Source of the DNA: Halomonas sp. S3-1-1 | Lineage (GTDB): Bacteria > Pseudomonadota > Gammaproteobacteria > Pseudomonadales > Halomonadaceae | NCBI RefSeq assembly: GCF_023757625.1 | Contig: NZ_JALGBZ010000008.1 | Coordinates: forward strand, 1 to 64,000 | DNA: 64,000 nt | Direction of reading: 5' to 3' | Part shown: positions 27,973 through 36,560 of the stretch, piece after piece | Numbering within the stretch: position 1 is the first letter of the stretch | How the letters are laid out: every line of letters starts with the position of its first letter | Translations under genes and position numbers: made by a program | The notes under the pieces: generated by a model | What the model was told of the DNA's origin: nothing | What the model saw: only the letters and a program-made list of their open reading frames with translations | Database searches by the model: none

Positions 27973-29049
27973 TTGATTTTATTTCGGTACTTGACTCGTG
28001 AAGTGTTACTCACCATGTCGGCGGTCGCCGGCATTTTGCTGCTGGTCATCATGGGTAGCCGCTTTATTCGCTACTTCGCCGATGCCGCCGAAGGCGACTT
28101 CCCGGTCACCATTCTGGGCAGTTTGATGTTCTATCATCTGCCAGGCTTCATGGAGCTGATCCTGCCGCTGGCGTTCTTTCTCGGCATCCTGCTCGCCTAC
28201 GGCCAGCTCTACATGAACAGCGAAATCACCGTGATGGTCGCCTGCGGCATGAGCCCCACGCGGCTTTTACGCGTGACGCTGTTGCCAGCGTCGATCGTGG
28301 CCATTCTGGTGGGGCTTTGCAGCCTATGGCTGACCCCGGCGGGTTCGCTTCTGACCGAGGCGACCATCGAAGAGCAGCAGAGCCGCCTCGACGTGTCTGT
28401 GCTGGCGCCGGGGCGCTTTCAATCCTTTGGTAGCGGGCGCACCGCCTATATCAGCGGCTTCAGCGATAACGGCAACCGTATGCAGGAAGTGCTGGTCCAC
28501 GAGCAGGCCCAAGCCGAGGAGGGCACGCACAGCTACGTAACCCGGGCGCGCTCGGGGTATCAGGAAACCAGCGTCGACACCGGCAGCCGCTTTCTGGTGC
28601 TGGAAGAGGGCGAGCGCTACGGCGTCACTCCCGGCTTGCAGGCGGCGGAGCGGCTGGTGTTCGATCGCTACACGCTGCGCTTGGGCCTGAGTCGCGACCG
28701 CCAGGAGCTCGACTCGCTGGAGTTCGCCACGACGCCGGAGCTTTGGCGCGACCCCGCCCCCCGCGCCCAGGCGCAGTTTCAGTGGCGGGCCGGGCTTCCG
28801 CTAATGGTGTTCGTGCTGGCGCTTCTGGCCCAGCCGCTTTCTCAGGTCAATCCGCGCCAGGGGCGCTTTGCCAAGCTTTTACCCGCGGTCTTTTTGTACG
28901 TCGCCTATTTGAGCCTGCTGCTGGCCGCGGTGGACGCCATCGGCAGCCAAACGCTTGCCGCTGCGATCGGCGTGTGGCCCGTTCACGGGCTGTTCTTGCT
29001 TCTGGGGGGCCTTTTGATCTGGCGCTCGCAACGTAAAGGAATGCGCTAA
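27973..29049 (+). CDS. lptF: LPS export permease LptF
   Basis: Inner-membrane half of the LptB2FG transporter that extracts LPS from the inner membrane. The 358 residues show membrane helices near the N-terminus (about 14-34 and 55-80), a periplasmic beta-jellyroll in the middle, and helices at the C-terminus, with the SEITVMVACGMS coupling helix (about 90). I chose the TTG at 27973: it gives the family N-terminus MILFRYLTREVLL and has GGAGAG upstream. An ATG at 27940 would add eleven residues. lptG overlaps by one base. Confidence 0.94.
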   Translation: MILFRYLTREVLLTMSAVAGILLLVIMGSRFIRYFADAAEGDFPVTILGSLMFYHLPGFMELILPLAFFLGILLAYGQLYMNSEITVMVACGMSPTRLLRVTLLPASIVAILVGLCSLWLTPAGSLLTEATIEEQQSRLDVSVLAPGRFQSFGSGRTAYISGFSDNGNRMQEVLVHEQAQAEEGTHSYVTRARSGYQETSVDTGSRFLVLEEGERYGVTPGLQAAERLVFDRYTLRLGLSRDRQELDSLEFATTPELWRDPAPRAQAQFQWRAGLPLMVFVLALLAQPLSQVNPRQGRFAKLLPAVFLYVAYLSLLLAAVDAIGSQTLAAAIGVWPVHGLFLLLGGLLIWRSQRKGMR

Positions 29050-30128
29050 TGTTGAGTGCCTTGAACCCTTTCGATCGACTGGATCGCTACATTGCCCGCA
29101 ACGTGTTGGGCGCCATCATCATCGTTCAGTTCGTGCTGCTCGGCCTCGATATCACGATCGCCTACATCGGGGATCTCGGCGACACCCAAGGCAACTACTC
29201 GGCGCTGGACGTATTGGTCTATCTGGGCATGCGCCTGCCCTGGCGGTTTTATCAGTACGCGCCGGTGGCAGTGCTCATCGGCGCGCTGATAGGGCTTGGC
29301 ACCATGGCATCGAGCAACGAGCTAACCGTGATGCGCGCCGCTGGGCGCTCGCTGGGGCGCATTTTGTGGGGTGTGATGAAGCCGGTGCTGGTCGTGGTCG
29401 CGGTGGTGCTTTTGGTGGCCGAGTTCGTCAGCCCCCGCACCGAGCAGTTCGCCGACGCCTGGCGGCTGGAGCAGCGCCAGGGCGAGGGAACGCTGCTGCA
29501 AAGCCGCAGCGGCTGGCAGTTCGAAGGCGACAGCGTCTACCGCTTCGGCGCCATTCGTGCCGACGACGTGGTGCTCGATTTGACCCGCTACCGCTTTGAG
29601 GATCGCCGCCTGGTCGAGGCCACCCGTGCCGATCGCGCCAGCTGGGAGCAGGGCGCCTGGCAGCTCGAAGGCGTCAGTACCACGCGCATTTTCGAGGACC
29701 GTACCGAATCCGAGTATTTTGAACAAATGCCGTGGGAGACCGATCTGACCCCGACCCAGCTCGAACGCCTGTTGCGCGACATCGAAAGTCAGGCGCCCAG
29801 CGAGCTGTGGGCCTACGCCAATTTCCTGCAAAGCCAGGGCCAGAGCGCCGAGCAGCCGCTGCTTTACTTCTGGCAGAAGGTGCTGATGCCGCTCACCATG
29901 GGCTCGCTGGTGCTGATCGCCGCCTCCTTCGTGTTCGGCCCGCTGCGCACCGTTGCCGCCGGCACGCGGGTGTTCTATGGCGTCGTGACGGGGCTGGTGT
30001 TCAAGTATGTGCAGGACCTGCTGGCGCCGGCTTCGAGCATTTTCGGCTTCTCGCCGGTGTGGGCGGTGCTGGTGCCGACGCTCGTGTGCGCCGTGGTCGG
30101 ACTCTTCTTCCTGCGCCGTAACGGCTAG
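29049..30128 (+). CDS. lptG: LPS export permease LptG
   Basis: Partner of LptF in LPS export, 359 residues, with N-terminal helices after DRLDRYIARNVLGAI, the coupling segment SSNELTVMRAAG (about 95), a periplasmic domain, and C-terminal helices including SFVFGPLRTVAAGTRVFYG. The ATG shares a base with the lptF stop (TAATG), which implies coupled translation. A strong terminator follows. Confidence 0.96.
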   Translation: MLSALNPFDRLDRYIARNVLGAIIIVQFVLLGLDITIAYIGDLGDTQGNYSALDVLVYLGMRLPWRFYQYAPVAVLIGALIGLGTMASSNELTVMRAAGRSLGRILWGVMKPVLVVVAVVLLVAEFVSPRTEQFADAWRLEQRQGEGTLLQSRSGWQFEGDSVYRFGAIRADDVVLDLTRYRFEDRRLVEATRADRASWEQGAWQLEGVSTTRIFEDRTESEYFEQMPWETDLTPTQLERLLRDIESQAPSELWAYANFLQSQGQSAEQPLLYFWQKVLMPLTMGSLVLIAASFVFGPLRTVAAGTRVFYGVVTGLVFKYVQDLLAPASSIFGFSPVWAVLVPTLVCAVVGLFFLRRNG

Positions 30129-30149
30129 GACCCAACAATCCGCAATGGT

Positions 30150-30181
30150 CGGGCCGCTTTGAAGCGGCCCGGCTTTTTTTG
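30150..30181 (+). terminator. Terminator of lptFG
   Basis: CGGGCCGCTT and AAGCGGCCCG form a ten-base stem over a two-base loop, followed by a seven-T run. Confidence 0.9.
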
Positions 30182-30291
30182 CAATTTTTTTGGCCCTGCC
30201 AGAGTTTCTAACTTCCTGTATTAACGCCACTAAAACCGGGCCCGTTAAAAACTGCTGCTAAAGAGCATTGGGTGGCACTTGATAACTCCTA

Positions 30292-30306
30292 TGCGAATCA
30301 TTTACA
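30292..30306. promoter_or_regulatory. Candidate Fur box upstream of bfd
   Basis: TGCGAATCATTTACA agrees with the 7-1-7 Fur core TGATAATNATTATCA at 10 of 14 positions and lies 30 bases before bfd. Induction of bfd by iron shortage through Fur is known in other bacteria; binding here is inferred. Confidence 0.5.
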
Positions 30307-30336
30307 TTCACTTCATGCTTTTGTTGAGGTGATGTC

Positions 30337-30543
30337 ATGTACGTATGTATGTGCAAGGGAGTGACCGACCACCAGATTCGCCGGGAAGTCAGCGACGGTG
30401 CGCGCAGCTGGCGCGACGTGCGTGAAGCCACCGGCTGCGCCACCCAGTGCGGCAAGTGCGCCTGCCTTGGAAAATCGATTACCCGTGAAGCGCTTCAAAT
30501 AGAGCGTGAACAGGCCGATATGGGTCTCGCTTACGCCGTATGA
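30337..30543 (+). CDS. bfd: Bacterioferritin-associated ferredoxin
   Basis: A 68-residue [2Fe-2S] protein that reduces and releases iron from bacterioferritin. Cysteines lie at 4 and 6 (MYVCMCKGVTD) and in the pair of ATQCGKCACLG, the Bfd pattern. The ATG has GAGGTGA upstream. bfr is next on the same strand but has its own promoter, which suits opposite needs: Bfd when iron is short, Bfr when it is plentiful. Confidence 0.95.
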   Translation: MYVCMCKGVTDHQIRREVSDGARSWRDVREATGCATQCGKCACLGKSITREALQIEREQADMGLAYAV

Positions 30544-30562
30544 CGCGAATCACTATTGTTTG

Positions 30563-30606
30563 ATTTGCCTTTAGCAAATGTTTGATTTGCTTGAATTTTT
30601 ATTTGC
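30563..30606. promoter_or_regulatory. Phased ATTTGC/GCAAAT operator cluster upstream of bfr
   Basis: Half-sites ATTTGC (30563), GCAAAT (30574) and ATTTGC (30585) alternate in orientation at an exact 11-base step. A further ATTTGC lies at 30601, inside the spacer of the promoter. Neighbours form palindromes with five-base spacers. The step of one helical turn suggests a dimeric regulator bound side by side. It does not match the Fur core. Confidence 0.55.
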
Positions 30607-30618
30607 CTCGTCTATACT
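30591..30618 (+). promoter_or_regulatory. Sigma-70 promoter of bfr
   Basis: TTGAAT and TATACT with a 16-base spacer, about 115 bases before the bfr ATG. The ATTTGC half-site cluster overlaps its upstream side and spacer. Confidence 0.6.
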
Positions 30619-30733
30619 CTCATTCAACTGGGAGTACGCCCTTTATGCCGCTGCTCCTTTACTGACGTAACTGCTTGATTGATCGAAAAACCTTTGACGA
30701 CAAAAAAGCGGTTCAGCTAAATAAAGGTGATAC

Positions 30734-31219
30734 ATGAAAGGCGATCCCAAGGTCATCCAGCATCTCAACATCGCGCTCGGCAACGAGCTCGTTGCGATCA
30801 ATCAGTACTTCCTGCACGCCAAAATGTACAAGGACTGGGGCCTCAAGGCGCTGGCCAAATGGGAGTACGATGAGTCCATCGAAGAGATGCAGCACGCCGA
30901 CAAGATCATCGAGCGCATCCTGTTCCTGGAAGGCCTGCCCAACCTGCAAGACCTTGGCAAGCTGCACATCGGTGAAAACGTCAAGGAAATGCTCGAGTGC
31001 GATCTCAAGATCGAGCACGACGGCCGCAACGACTACATCGAAGCGATCACCTACTGTGAAAGCGTGAAGGACTACGTGACCCGCGACATGCTGCGTGATC
31101 TGCTGGCCGATGAAGAAGAGCACATCGACCACATCGAAACCGAGCTTAGCCTGATCGATAAAGTCGGTATCCAGAACTACATGCAGCGCCAGATGCAAAT
31201 GGCCGGCGAAAACGAATAA
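30734..31219 (+). CDS. bfr: Bacterioferritin
   Basis: Haem-containing iron-storage ferritin that forms 24-mers, 161 residues. Ferroxidase ligands E18, E51, H54 and the later EEEHIDH cluster are present, and the haem ligand is Met52 (EEMQHADKI), so this is a true haem-binding subunit. AAAGGTGA precedes the ATG. A single bfr is present here, with bfd upstream. Confidence 0.97.
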   Translation: MKGDPKVIQHLNIALGNELVAINQYFLHAKMYKDWGLKALAKWEYDESIEEMQHADKIIERILFLEGLPNLQDLGKLHIGENVKEMLECDLKIEHDGRNDYIEAITYCESVKDYVTRDMLRDLLADEEEHIDHIETELSLIDKVGIQNYMQRQMQMAGENE

Positions 31220-31236
31220 TCCTTCGCCCGCCCAAT

Positions 31237-31268
31237 AAAAAACCCCGAACCTGGTTCGGGGTTTTTTT
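31237..31268 (+). terminator. Terminator of bfr
   Basis: ACCCCGAACC and GGTTCGGGGT form the stem over almost no loop, flanked by A and T runs; it can act in both directions. Confidence 0.88.
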
Positions 31269-31325
31269 ATGCCTAGCGAATGGGTGAGATTCGTGCCCCG
31301 GTGGCGATGTCACCGGGGCGGGGGG

Positions 31326-32795
31326 TTAACGCTCGCCAGAGACGAACCCGGCAAAGCCGTGGCTCGATTCGGGCACCGGCTCGTCCACCGTGAAGGTGGC
31401 GCGGCTCAGACGGCGTACGCGTTTCATGAACAGCGCGATGCATACCAGCGTGCCGAGCGCTGCCACGACGTAGCTAATCTGCAGCGGCAGGCCAAAACCG
31501 ATCGGCGCGAAGGCGAGATAGGTAAAGGTCGCCATGGTCATGAACACGGCAGGAATCGCCGTGATCAGGTAGGGCTTGCGCGACAGCACCAGGTACATGG
31601 TGCCCACCCACAGCGCGATGACCGCGGTGGTCTGGTTCGCCCAGGAGAAGTAGCGCCACAAGAGCGTGAAGTCCATGTGGGTCAGCGCGTAGGAGATTGC
31701 GAACAGTGGCAGGGCGATCATCAAGCGCTTGGCGATCGGTTTTTGTCCGATTTTCAGGTAGTCGGCGATGATCATGCGCGCGCTGCGAAACGCGGTGTCG
31801 CCAGAGGTGATCGGCAGTACGATGACGCCCAGAATGGCCAGCGTGCCGCCCACGGCGCCCAACATGACGGTAGAGACTTCGCTCACGACCGCGGCCGGAC
31901 CGCCGGCTGCCAGCACATCGGACAGCGACTGGTCACCGTAGAACAGGCTCATGGCGGCGGCGGCCCAGATCATCGCAATCACGCCTTCGGTAATCATCAT
32001 GCCGTAGAAGATGCGACGGCCGCTGATTTCGTTCTCCGTGGTGCGCGAGATGATCGGCGTTTGGGTGGCGTGAAAGCCAGAGAGCGCGCCGCAGGAGATG
32101 GTCAAAAACAGCAGCGGGAAGATCGGTGCGCCGTCAGGGTGCATGTTCTGGAAGGAAAGCTCCGGAATCGGCGCGCCGGTGACGACCAGTCCGATGCCGA
32201 TACCGGCGGCGCTGAAAAGCAGCAGCGCGCCGAAGTAGGGGTAGATGCGCCCGATCACCTTGTCGATCGGTAACAGCGTGGCGATCAGGTAGTAGGCGAA
32301 GATCGCCATCGTAATGCCGACCAGCGACATCGATGTCATGTTCGCCAAAAGCGTCGCCGGCGAGGTCACGAATACCGTACCGACCAGCAGCAGCAGTAGT
32401 AGGGCAAAACCGTTGACCACGTGCTTCATCGCCTTGCCGAGGAACTTGCCCGCCAGCTGCGGCAGGTGCGCGCCGTGGTTACGAATCGAGATCATGCCGG
32501 TCAGGTAGTCGTGTACCGCACCGGCAAAGATGCAGCCGACCACGATCCAGACGAACGCCACGGGGCCGTATAGAGCGCCCAAAATCGGGCCGAAGATCGG
32601 GCCTACCCCGGCAATATTGAGTAGCTGAATGAGCGAGTTGCGCGTGGGGTTCATCGGCACGTAGTCGATGTTGTCGCGCATGCTAAAGGCCGGTGTCGGA
32701 CGCTTTCGGTCGGCGACGAACACCCGATCGACGAACTTACCGTAGGTGAAATACCCGACTATTAGCAGCAGTATCGATGCGATGAAAGTGATCAT
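31326..32795 (-). CDS. CstA-family carrier (carbon starvation protein)
   Basis: A 489-residue integral membrane protein with more than ten hydrophobic segments. The CstA core is seen in NIDYVPMNPTRNSLIQLLNI and GPIFGPILGALYGPVAFVW near the N-terminus and SGFHATQTPIISRT near 240. Family members import pyruvate or peptides; at under 500 residues this is the short form and pyruvate or a related small substrate is plausible but unproven. The ATG at 32795 gives MITFIASILLL as the first helix. Confidence 0.88.
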   Translation of the reverse strand: MITFIASILLLIVGYFTYGKFVDRVFVADRKRPTPAFSMRDNIDYVPMNPTRNSLIQLLNIAGVGPIFGPILGALYGPVAFVWIVVGCIFAGAVHDYLTGMISIRNHGAHLPQLAGKFLGKAMKHVVNGFALLLLLLVGTVFVTSPATLLANMTSMSLVGITMAIFAYYLIATLLPIDKVIGRIYPYFGALLLFSAAGIGIGLVVTGAPIPELSFQNMHPDGAPIFPLLFLTISCGALSGFHATQTPIISRTTENEISGRRIFYGMMITEGVIAMIWAAAAMSLFYGDQSLSDVLAAGGPAAVVSEVSTVMLGAVGGTLAILGVIVLPITSGDTAFRSARMIIADYLKIGQKPIAKRLMIALPLFAISYALTHMDFTLLWRYFSWANQTTAVIALWVGTMYLVLSRKPYLITAIPAVFMTMATFTYLAFAPIGFGLPLQISYVVAALGTLVCIALFMKRVRRLSRATFTVDEPVPESSHGFAGFVSGER

Positions 32796-32945
32796 TGGGG
32801 TTACCCGGTGGTGGTCGGTGGCGAGGGGCAGATCGCGCGGGCGCTCGACCCGCGTGTCCAAACCCGCTGAATGTATCTGGTCGTGCGTGGATACGCTCTA
32901 CGACTTTAGTTTCCCTTCGGGCAAATTGACCCTTTGAGTGCCCAC

Positions 32946-32977
32946 AAAAAAACGGGCAGCCGTTGGGCTGCCCGTTT
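32946..32977 (-). terminator. Terminator of sodC
   Basis: On the minus strand AACGGGCAGC and GCTGCCCGTT pair around CCAACG-type loop bases, followed by seven T. Confidence 0.9.
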
Positions 32978-33004
32978 CATGCGCGCTTAGTGAGTCGTTT
33001 GGGG

Positions 33005-33562
33005 TCAGGAAGCGGCCGATGTGGTGCCGCACAGCATACGCGCGCCGCCGCCGCCCAGGTGCGGCTCGTCTTCATAGGTGTCGCCGCCTTCATGGATGAT
33101 CAGAGCGCGGTCGGTCATGTCGTCCATGCTCAGGCGCGGTGCGAGTACCGGCAGGTTGGCTTCGCCGTCTTCGTTCACCGTCAGTACCGGCAGATCGCCC
33201 AAGTGGCCGTCACCGTAAGGGCCCTGGTGGGTGTCGGTGCCTTCCGGGTCGTAGTGGCCGCCGGCGCTCTGGGCGGCGGTCATTTCACCATCATCGTTTT
33301 CGGCAGGTTCACAGCTTGAATTCTGGTGCAGGTGGAAGCCATAAACGCCAGGCTCGAGCCCGGTGATGGACGGGGTGAGCATGACGCCGCCGAACTCGGA
33401 GCTTTCGATGGTCACGGTACCCATGGCGTCCTGAACGCCTTCAGCGGTGACTTCGTGCATGTTCACTTCGAGCGCGGCGTCCGCGTCGTTGGTCTGTGCC
33501 TGGGCGGTCGTTGCCAGCAAAAGCGCGGCGGCGATACCGGTCAAAGGGGTCGCTAAACGCAT
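33005..33562 (-). CDS. sodC: Periplasmic Cu/Zn superoxide dismutase
   Basis: A 185-residue protein with a Sec signal peptide (1-22, cleavage near AQAQ). It has copper ligands in GFHLHQNSSC, zinc and bridging ligands in SAGGHYDPEGTDTHQGPYGDGHLGDLP, the electrostatic-loop region, and the disulfide partner Cys near the end (GARMLCG). The mature protein is acidic, as expected for a halophile's periplasm. GAAAGGAGAG precedes the ATG. Confidence 0.95.
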   Translation of the reverse strand: MRLATPLTGIAAALLLATTAQAQTNDADAALEVNMHEVTAEGVQDAMGTVTIESSEFGGVMLTPSITGLEPGVYGFHLHQNSSCEPAENDDGEMTAAQSAGGHYDPEGTDTHQGPYGDGHLGDLPVLTVNEDGEANLPVLAPRLSMDDMTDRALIIHEGGDTYEDEPHLGGGGARMLCGTTSAAS

Positions 33563-33711
33563 GTCGTTTCTCTCCTTTCCTGTTCCGTGGAAGCCCCCGA
33601 AGGGGGTTCATAAAAGGTAGCTTCTTAAGCGTGCGAACGCCAACGACGAGCGCTAGTGACAACCGCTGGCGAAGCCGCGACAATGGCGCCACTTTTTTCG
33701 CGGGGAAGGCC

Positions 33712-34482
33712 ATGGCGGCGCTACGCATTCTTTATCAGGACGAGCATCTGGTGGCCGTGCACAAGCCCGCCGGGCTTTTAGTGCACCGCTCCAAGCTCGC
33801 CCGGGGCGAAACCACCTTCCTGCTACAGACGCTGCGCGACCAGCTGGGCCAGCGGGTTTACCCGGTTCACCGGCTGGACCGGCCGACCTCCGGCGTGATG
33901 GTCATGGCGCTCTCTTCCGAGGCCGCCAGCAAGCTAAGCCTGGCGTTCAACGAGCGCGAGGTCGAAAAGCGCTATCTGGCAGTCGTGCGCGGCAAGGCGC
34001 CTTTTGAGGAGATGCTCGACTACCCGCTGCGCGAAGAGGACGGCAGCCGCCCGAAAGCCGAAATGCCCGCTCTCAAGGCGCGCACCGATATTCAGCGCCT
34101 CGATAGCGTGGAGCTTCCGGTGCAGGTGGACCGCTATCCGGTGGCGCGCTACTCGCTGGTACAGGCCAAGCCGCTCACCGGGCGGCGCCACCAGATTCGC
34201 CGGCACCTGTCGCGCCGGGGCTATCCCATCATTGGCGATGCCAAGCATGGCAAGAGTGTGCACAACCGGTTTTTCGCCGATGAACTCGGAACGCCCGGGC
34301 TGTTACTCGCTGCCAGCCAGCTCTGTTTCGAGCACCCTTGTCAGCCGCTGCGCCTGCGCATCGACTGCGCGCTGGAGCCGGCGATGGCGGCGCTGTTCGA
34401 GCGCCTTGGCTGGGCGGGGCACCTGCCGCGAGACCGCGTGCGCACCGACCCCGTCACGCCCAACGCTGATACCGCGACCTGA
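33712..34482 (+). CDS. truC: tRNA pseudouridine(65) synthase TruC
   Basis: RluA-family enzyme acting on U65 of tRNA, 256 residues. The catalytic Asp lies in HRLDRPTSGV (about 57), preceded by VAVHKPAGLLVHRS, and followed by KRYLAVVRG and TGRRHQIRRHL. This closely follows E. coli TruC over its whole length. The ATG at 33712 has GGGGAAGG upstream; the open frame to 33496 runs across the sodC promoter region and is not credible. Confidence 0.9.
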   Translation: MAALRILYQDEHLVAVHKPAGLLVHRSKLARGETTFLLQTLRDQLGQRVYPVHRLDRPTSGVMVMALSSEAASKLSLAFNEREVEKRYLAVVRGKAPFEEMLDYPLREEDGSRPKAEMPALKARTDIQRLDSVELPVQVDRYPVARYSLVQAKPLTGRRHQIRRHLSRRGYPIIGDAKHGKSVHNRFFADELGTPGLLLAASQLCFEHPCQPLRLRIDCALEPAMAALFERLGWAGHLPRDRVRTDPVTPNADTAT

Positions 34483-34506
34483 CCCGTTCATTACAGAGAG
34501 CCCTGC

Positions 34507-35376
34507 ATGTCCATTGACGCCTCCATTGCCCCTTCGTCGGACGACGCTTCTGACTATGTTTCTGACTACGATTTCCGTTTTGGCGGCATTCGCCGCCTTT
34601 ACGGTCAGCGCGCGGCCGATGCCTTTCGCCGCGCCCACGTGGTTGTGGTGGGCGTTGGTGGGGTAGGTAGCTGGGCGGCGGAGGCGCTGGCGCGCTCCGG
34701 TATCGGCAAGCTCACGCTGATCGATCTCGACGACGTGTGCGTTTCCAACGTCAATCGCCAGCTGCACGCCCTCGATGGCACCATCGGCCGGCCCAAGGTC
34801 GAGGTGCTGGCCGAGCGCTGTCGCTTGATCAACCCCGCTATCGAGCTCATCGCCGATACTGCCTTTGTGACGCCGACGAACCTGGCTGAACGCATCCCCG
34901 AGAGTGCCGATTACGTGGTGGATGCCATCGACAGCGTGATCGCCAAGGCCGCGCTGATTGGTTGGTGCAAGCGGCGAAAACTTCCGATCATCGTCACCGG
35001 CGCGGCGGGCGGGCAGACCGATCCCACCCGTATTCAGGTGGCGGATCTCACCCGCACCGAGCACGATCCGCTGCTCGCCAAGGTGCGCGCGCGCCTGCGC
35101 CGGGATTTCGGTTTCTCGCGTAACCCCAAGCGGCGCTTCTCGGTGGCCTGCGTCTACTCCGATGAGCAGCTCGTCTACCCGGGAAGCGACGGCGAAGTCT
35201 GCCTGCAAAAGCCCGCAAGCGGCGAAGCCACTCGGCTGGACTGTGCCTCAGGCTTCGGCGCGGCCACCTTCGTCACCGGCACCTTCGGTTTCGTAGCGGC
35301 CTCGAAGGTGCTCGAGCGGCTGGCGAAAAACGCCCGCCTCGACGTCAACGCGACACCTGAGGAGAACACCCCATGA
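34507..35376 (+). CDS. tcdA: tRNA threonylcarbamoyladenosine dehydratase
   Basis: E1-like ATPase that cyclises t6A37 of tRNA to ct6A. Its 289 residues include the nucleotide loop VVGVGGVGSWAAEAL (about 48), DLDDVCVSNVNRQ, and a C-terminal segment typical of TcdA/CsdL (VACVYSDEQLVYP). It follows truC, also a tRNA-modification gene, by 24 bases. Its stop overlaps the start of the next gene. Confidence 0.94.
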   Translation: MSIDASIAPSSDDASDYVSDYDFRFGGIRRLYGQRAADAFRRAHVVVVGVGGVGSWAAEALARSGIGKLTLIDLDDVCVSNVNRQLHALDGTIGRPKVEVLAERCRLINPAIELIADTAFVTPTNLAERIPESADYVVDAIDSVIAKAALIGWCKRRKLPIIVTGAAGGQTDPTRIQVADLTRTEHDPLLAKVRARLRRDFGFSRNPKRRFSVACVYSDEQLVYPGSDGEVCLQKPASGEATRLDCASGFGAATFVTGTFGFVAASKVLERLAKNARLDVNATPEENTP

Positions 35377-35591
35377 CCCCACCCGTTCCCGGCATCTACC
35401 GCCACTATAAAGGCGCACTTTACGAGGTGCTTGGCACCGCGCAACACAGCGAAACCGAGGAGCCGCTGGTGGTCTACCGGGCGCTTTACGGCGAGTATGG
35501 CCTGTGGGTAAGGCCGCTTGCCATGTTCATGGAAACCGTTGAGGTACAAGGCCAGCAGCAGCCGCGCTTCGCGCTCGAAAAGGCGTTTTAA
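35373..35591 (+). CDS. DUF1653 domain protein
   Basis: A 72-residue protein consisting of one DUF1653 module: PGIYRHYKGALYEVLGTAQHSETEEPLVVYRALYG in segments, then LWVRPLAMFMETVE. The function is unknown. The ATG overlaps the tcdA stop by four bases, so it is co-translated with tcdA. AGGAG is nearby upstream. Confidence 0.85.
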   Translation: MTPPVPGIYRHYKGALYEVLGTAQHSETEEPLVVYRALYGEYGLWVRPLAMFMETVEVQGQQQPRFALEKAF

Positions 35592-35635
35592 TCTCTCGGC
35601 GCCCGGCCACCCTTCGCTGCCCATCAGGAGCCCGC

Positions 35636-36544
35636 ATGAAAACATTCCAGCACTCGCCCGCCGCTCACCCAGGCCAGCCGAAGGTGGCGGGCTTTTACGA
35701 CCCGTGCACCGGTAGCGTTCAATACATCGTCAGCGACCCGGCCACCAAGGCCTGCGCGATCATCGACCCGGTGCTGGATTTCGACGAGAAATCCGGCGCT
35801 ACCGCCACCTACCACGCCGACGAGCTGCTCGACTACGTGGCGAAATACGAGCTACGCGTCGAGTGGATTCTGGATACCCATCCTCACGCGGATCACTTCT
35901 CCGCGGCGCAGTATCTAAAGGAAAAGACCGGTGCGCCGGCCGCGATCGGCGAGCACGTAACGAAAGTGCAGGCGCTGTGGAAGGAGATCTACCACTGGCC
36001 GGAGATGCCCGCGGACGGGCGCCAGTGGGACCGGCTGTTCGCCGAAGGCGATACGTTCCAGATTGGGGAGCTAAAGGCGCGGGTCATGTACTCGCCGGGC
36101 CATACGCTGGCCTCGATCACCTACGTGGTGGGTGACGCGGCGTTCGTTCATGACACGCTTTTTCAGCCGGATTTCGGCACCGCCCGGGCGGACTTCCCCG
36201 GCGGCGACGCCCGCGCGCTGTGGCGCTCCATTCAGCAGATTCTAAGCCTGCCCGACGAGACCCGGCTGTTCACCGGCCACGACTATTGCCCGGGCGGTCG
36301 CGCCCCGGCCTGGCAAAGCAGCGTCGCCGAGCAGCGCGAGCAAAACCCGCACCTGGCGGGGCAAAGCGAGGCGCAGTACGTGGCGTTTCGCCAAGAGCGC
36401 GATAGCGAACTGCCCATGCCCAAGCTGATTCTCCACGCACTGCAGGTCAATACTCTGGGCGGGCGCCTGCCTGAGCCGGAAGCCAACGGCAAGCGCTACC
36501 TGAAAATTCCGCTCGACGCGCTGGGTAAGGGGAGCTGGACGTAG
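35636..36544 (+). CDS. MBL-fold hydrolase of the persulfide dioxygenase (ETHE1/Blh) type
   Basis: A 302-residue metallo-beta-lactamase-fold protein. The metal motif is THPHADHFSAAQYL (about 80), where the Blh/ETHE1 group has HxHxDH. Later ligands are in YSPGHTLASITY (about 154), FVHDTLFQPDFGTARADFPGG and the FTGHDY loop. This points to glutathione-persulfide oxidation in sulfide detoxification. No rhodanese or BigR regulator adjoins. AGGAG precedes the ATG. Confidence 0.82.
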   Translation: MKTFQHSPAAHPGQPKVAGFYDPCTGSVQYIVSDPATKACAIIDPVLDFDEKSGATATYHADELLDYVAKYELRVEWILDTHPHADHFSAAQYLKEKTGAPAAIGEHVTKVQALWKEIYHWPEMPADGRQWDRLFAEGDTFQIGELKARVMYSPGHTLASITYVVGDAAFVHDTLFQPDFGTARADFPGGDARALWRSIQQILSLPDETRLFTGHDYCPGGRAPAWQSSVAEQREQNPHLAGQSEAQYVAFRQERDSELPMPKLILHALQVNTLGGRLPEPEANGKRYLKIPLDALGKGSWT

Positions 36545-36560
36545 CGCTTACTCGACCGGC

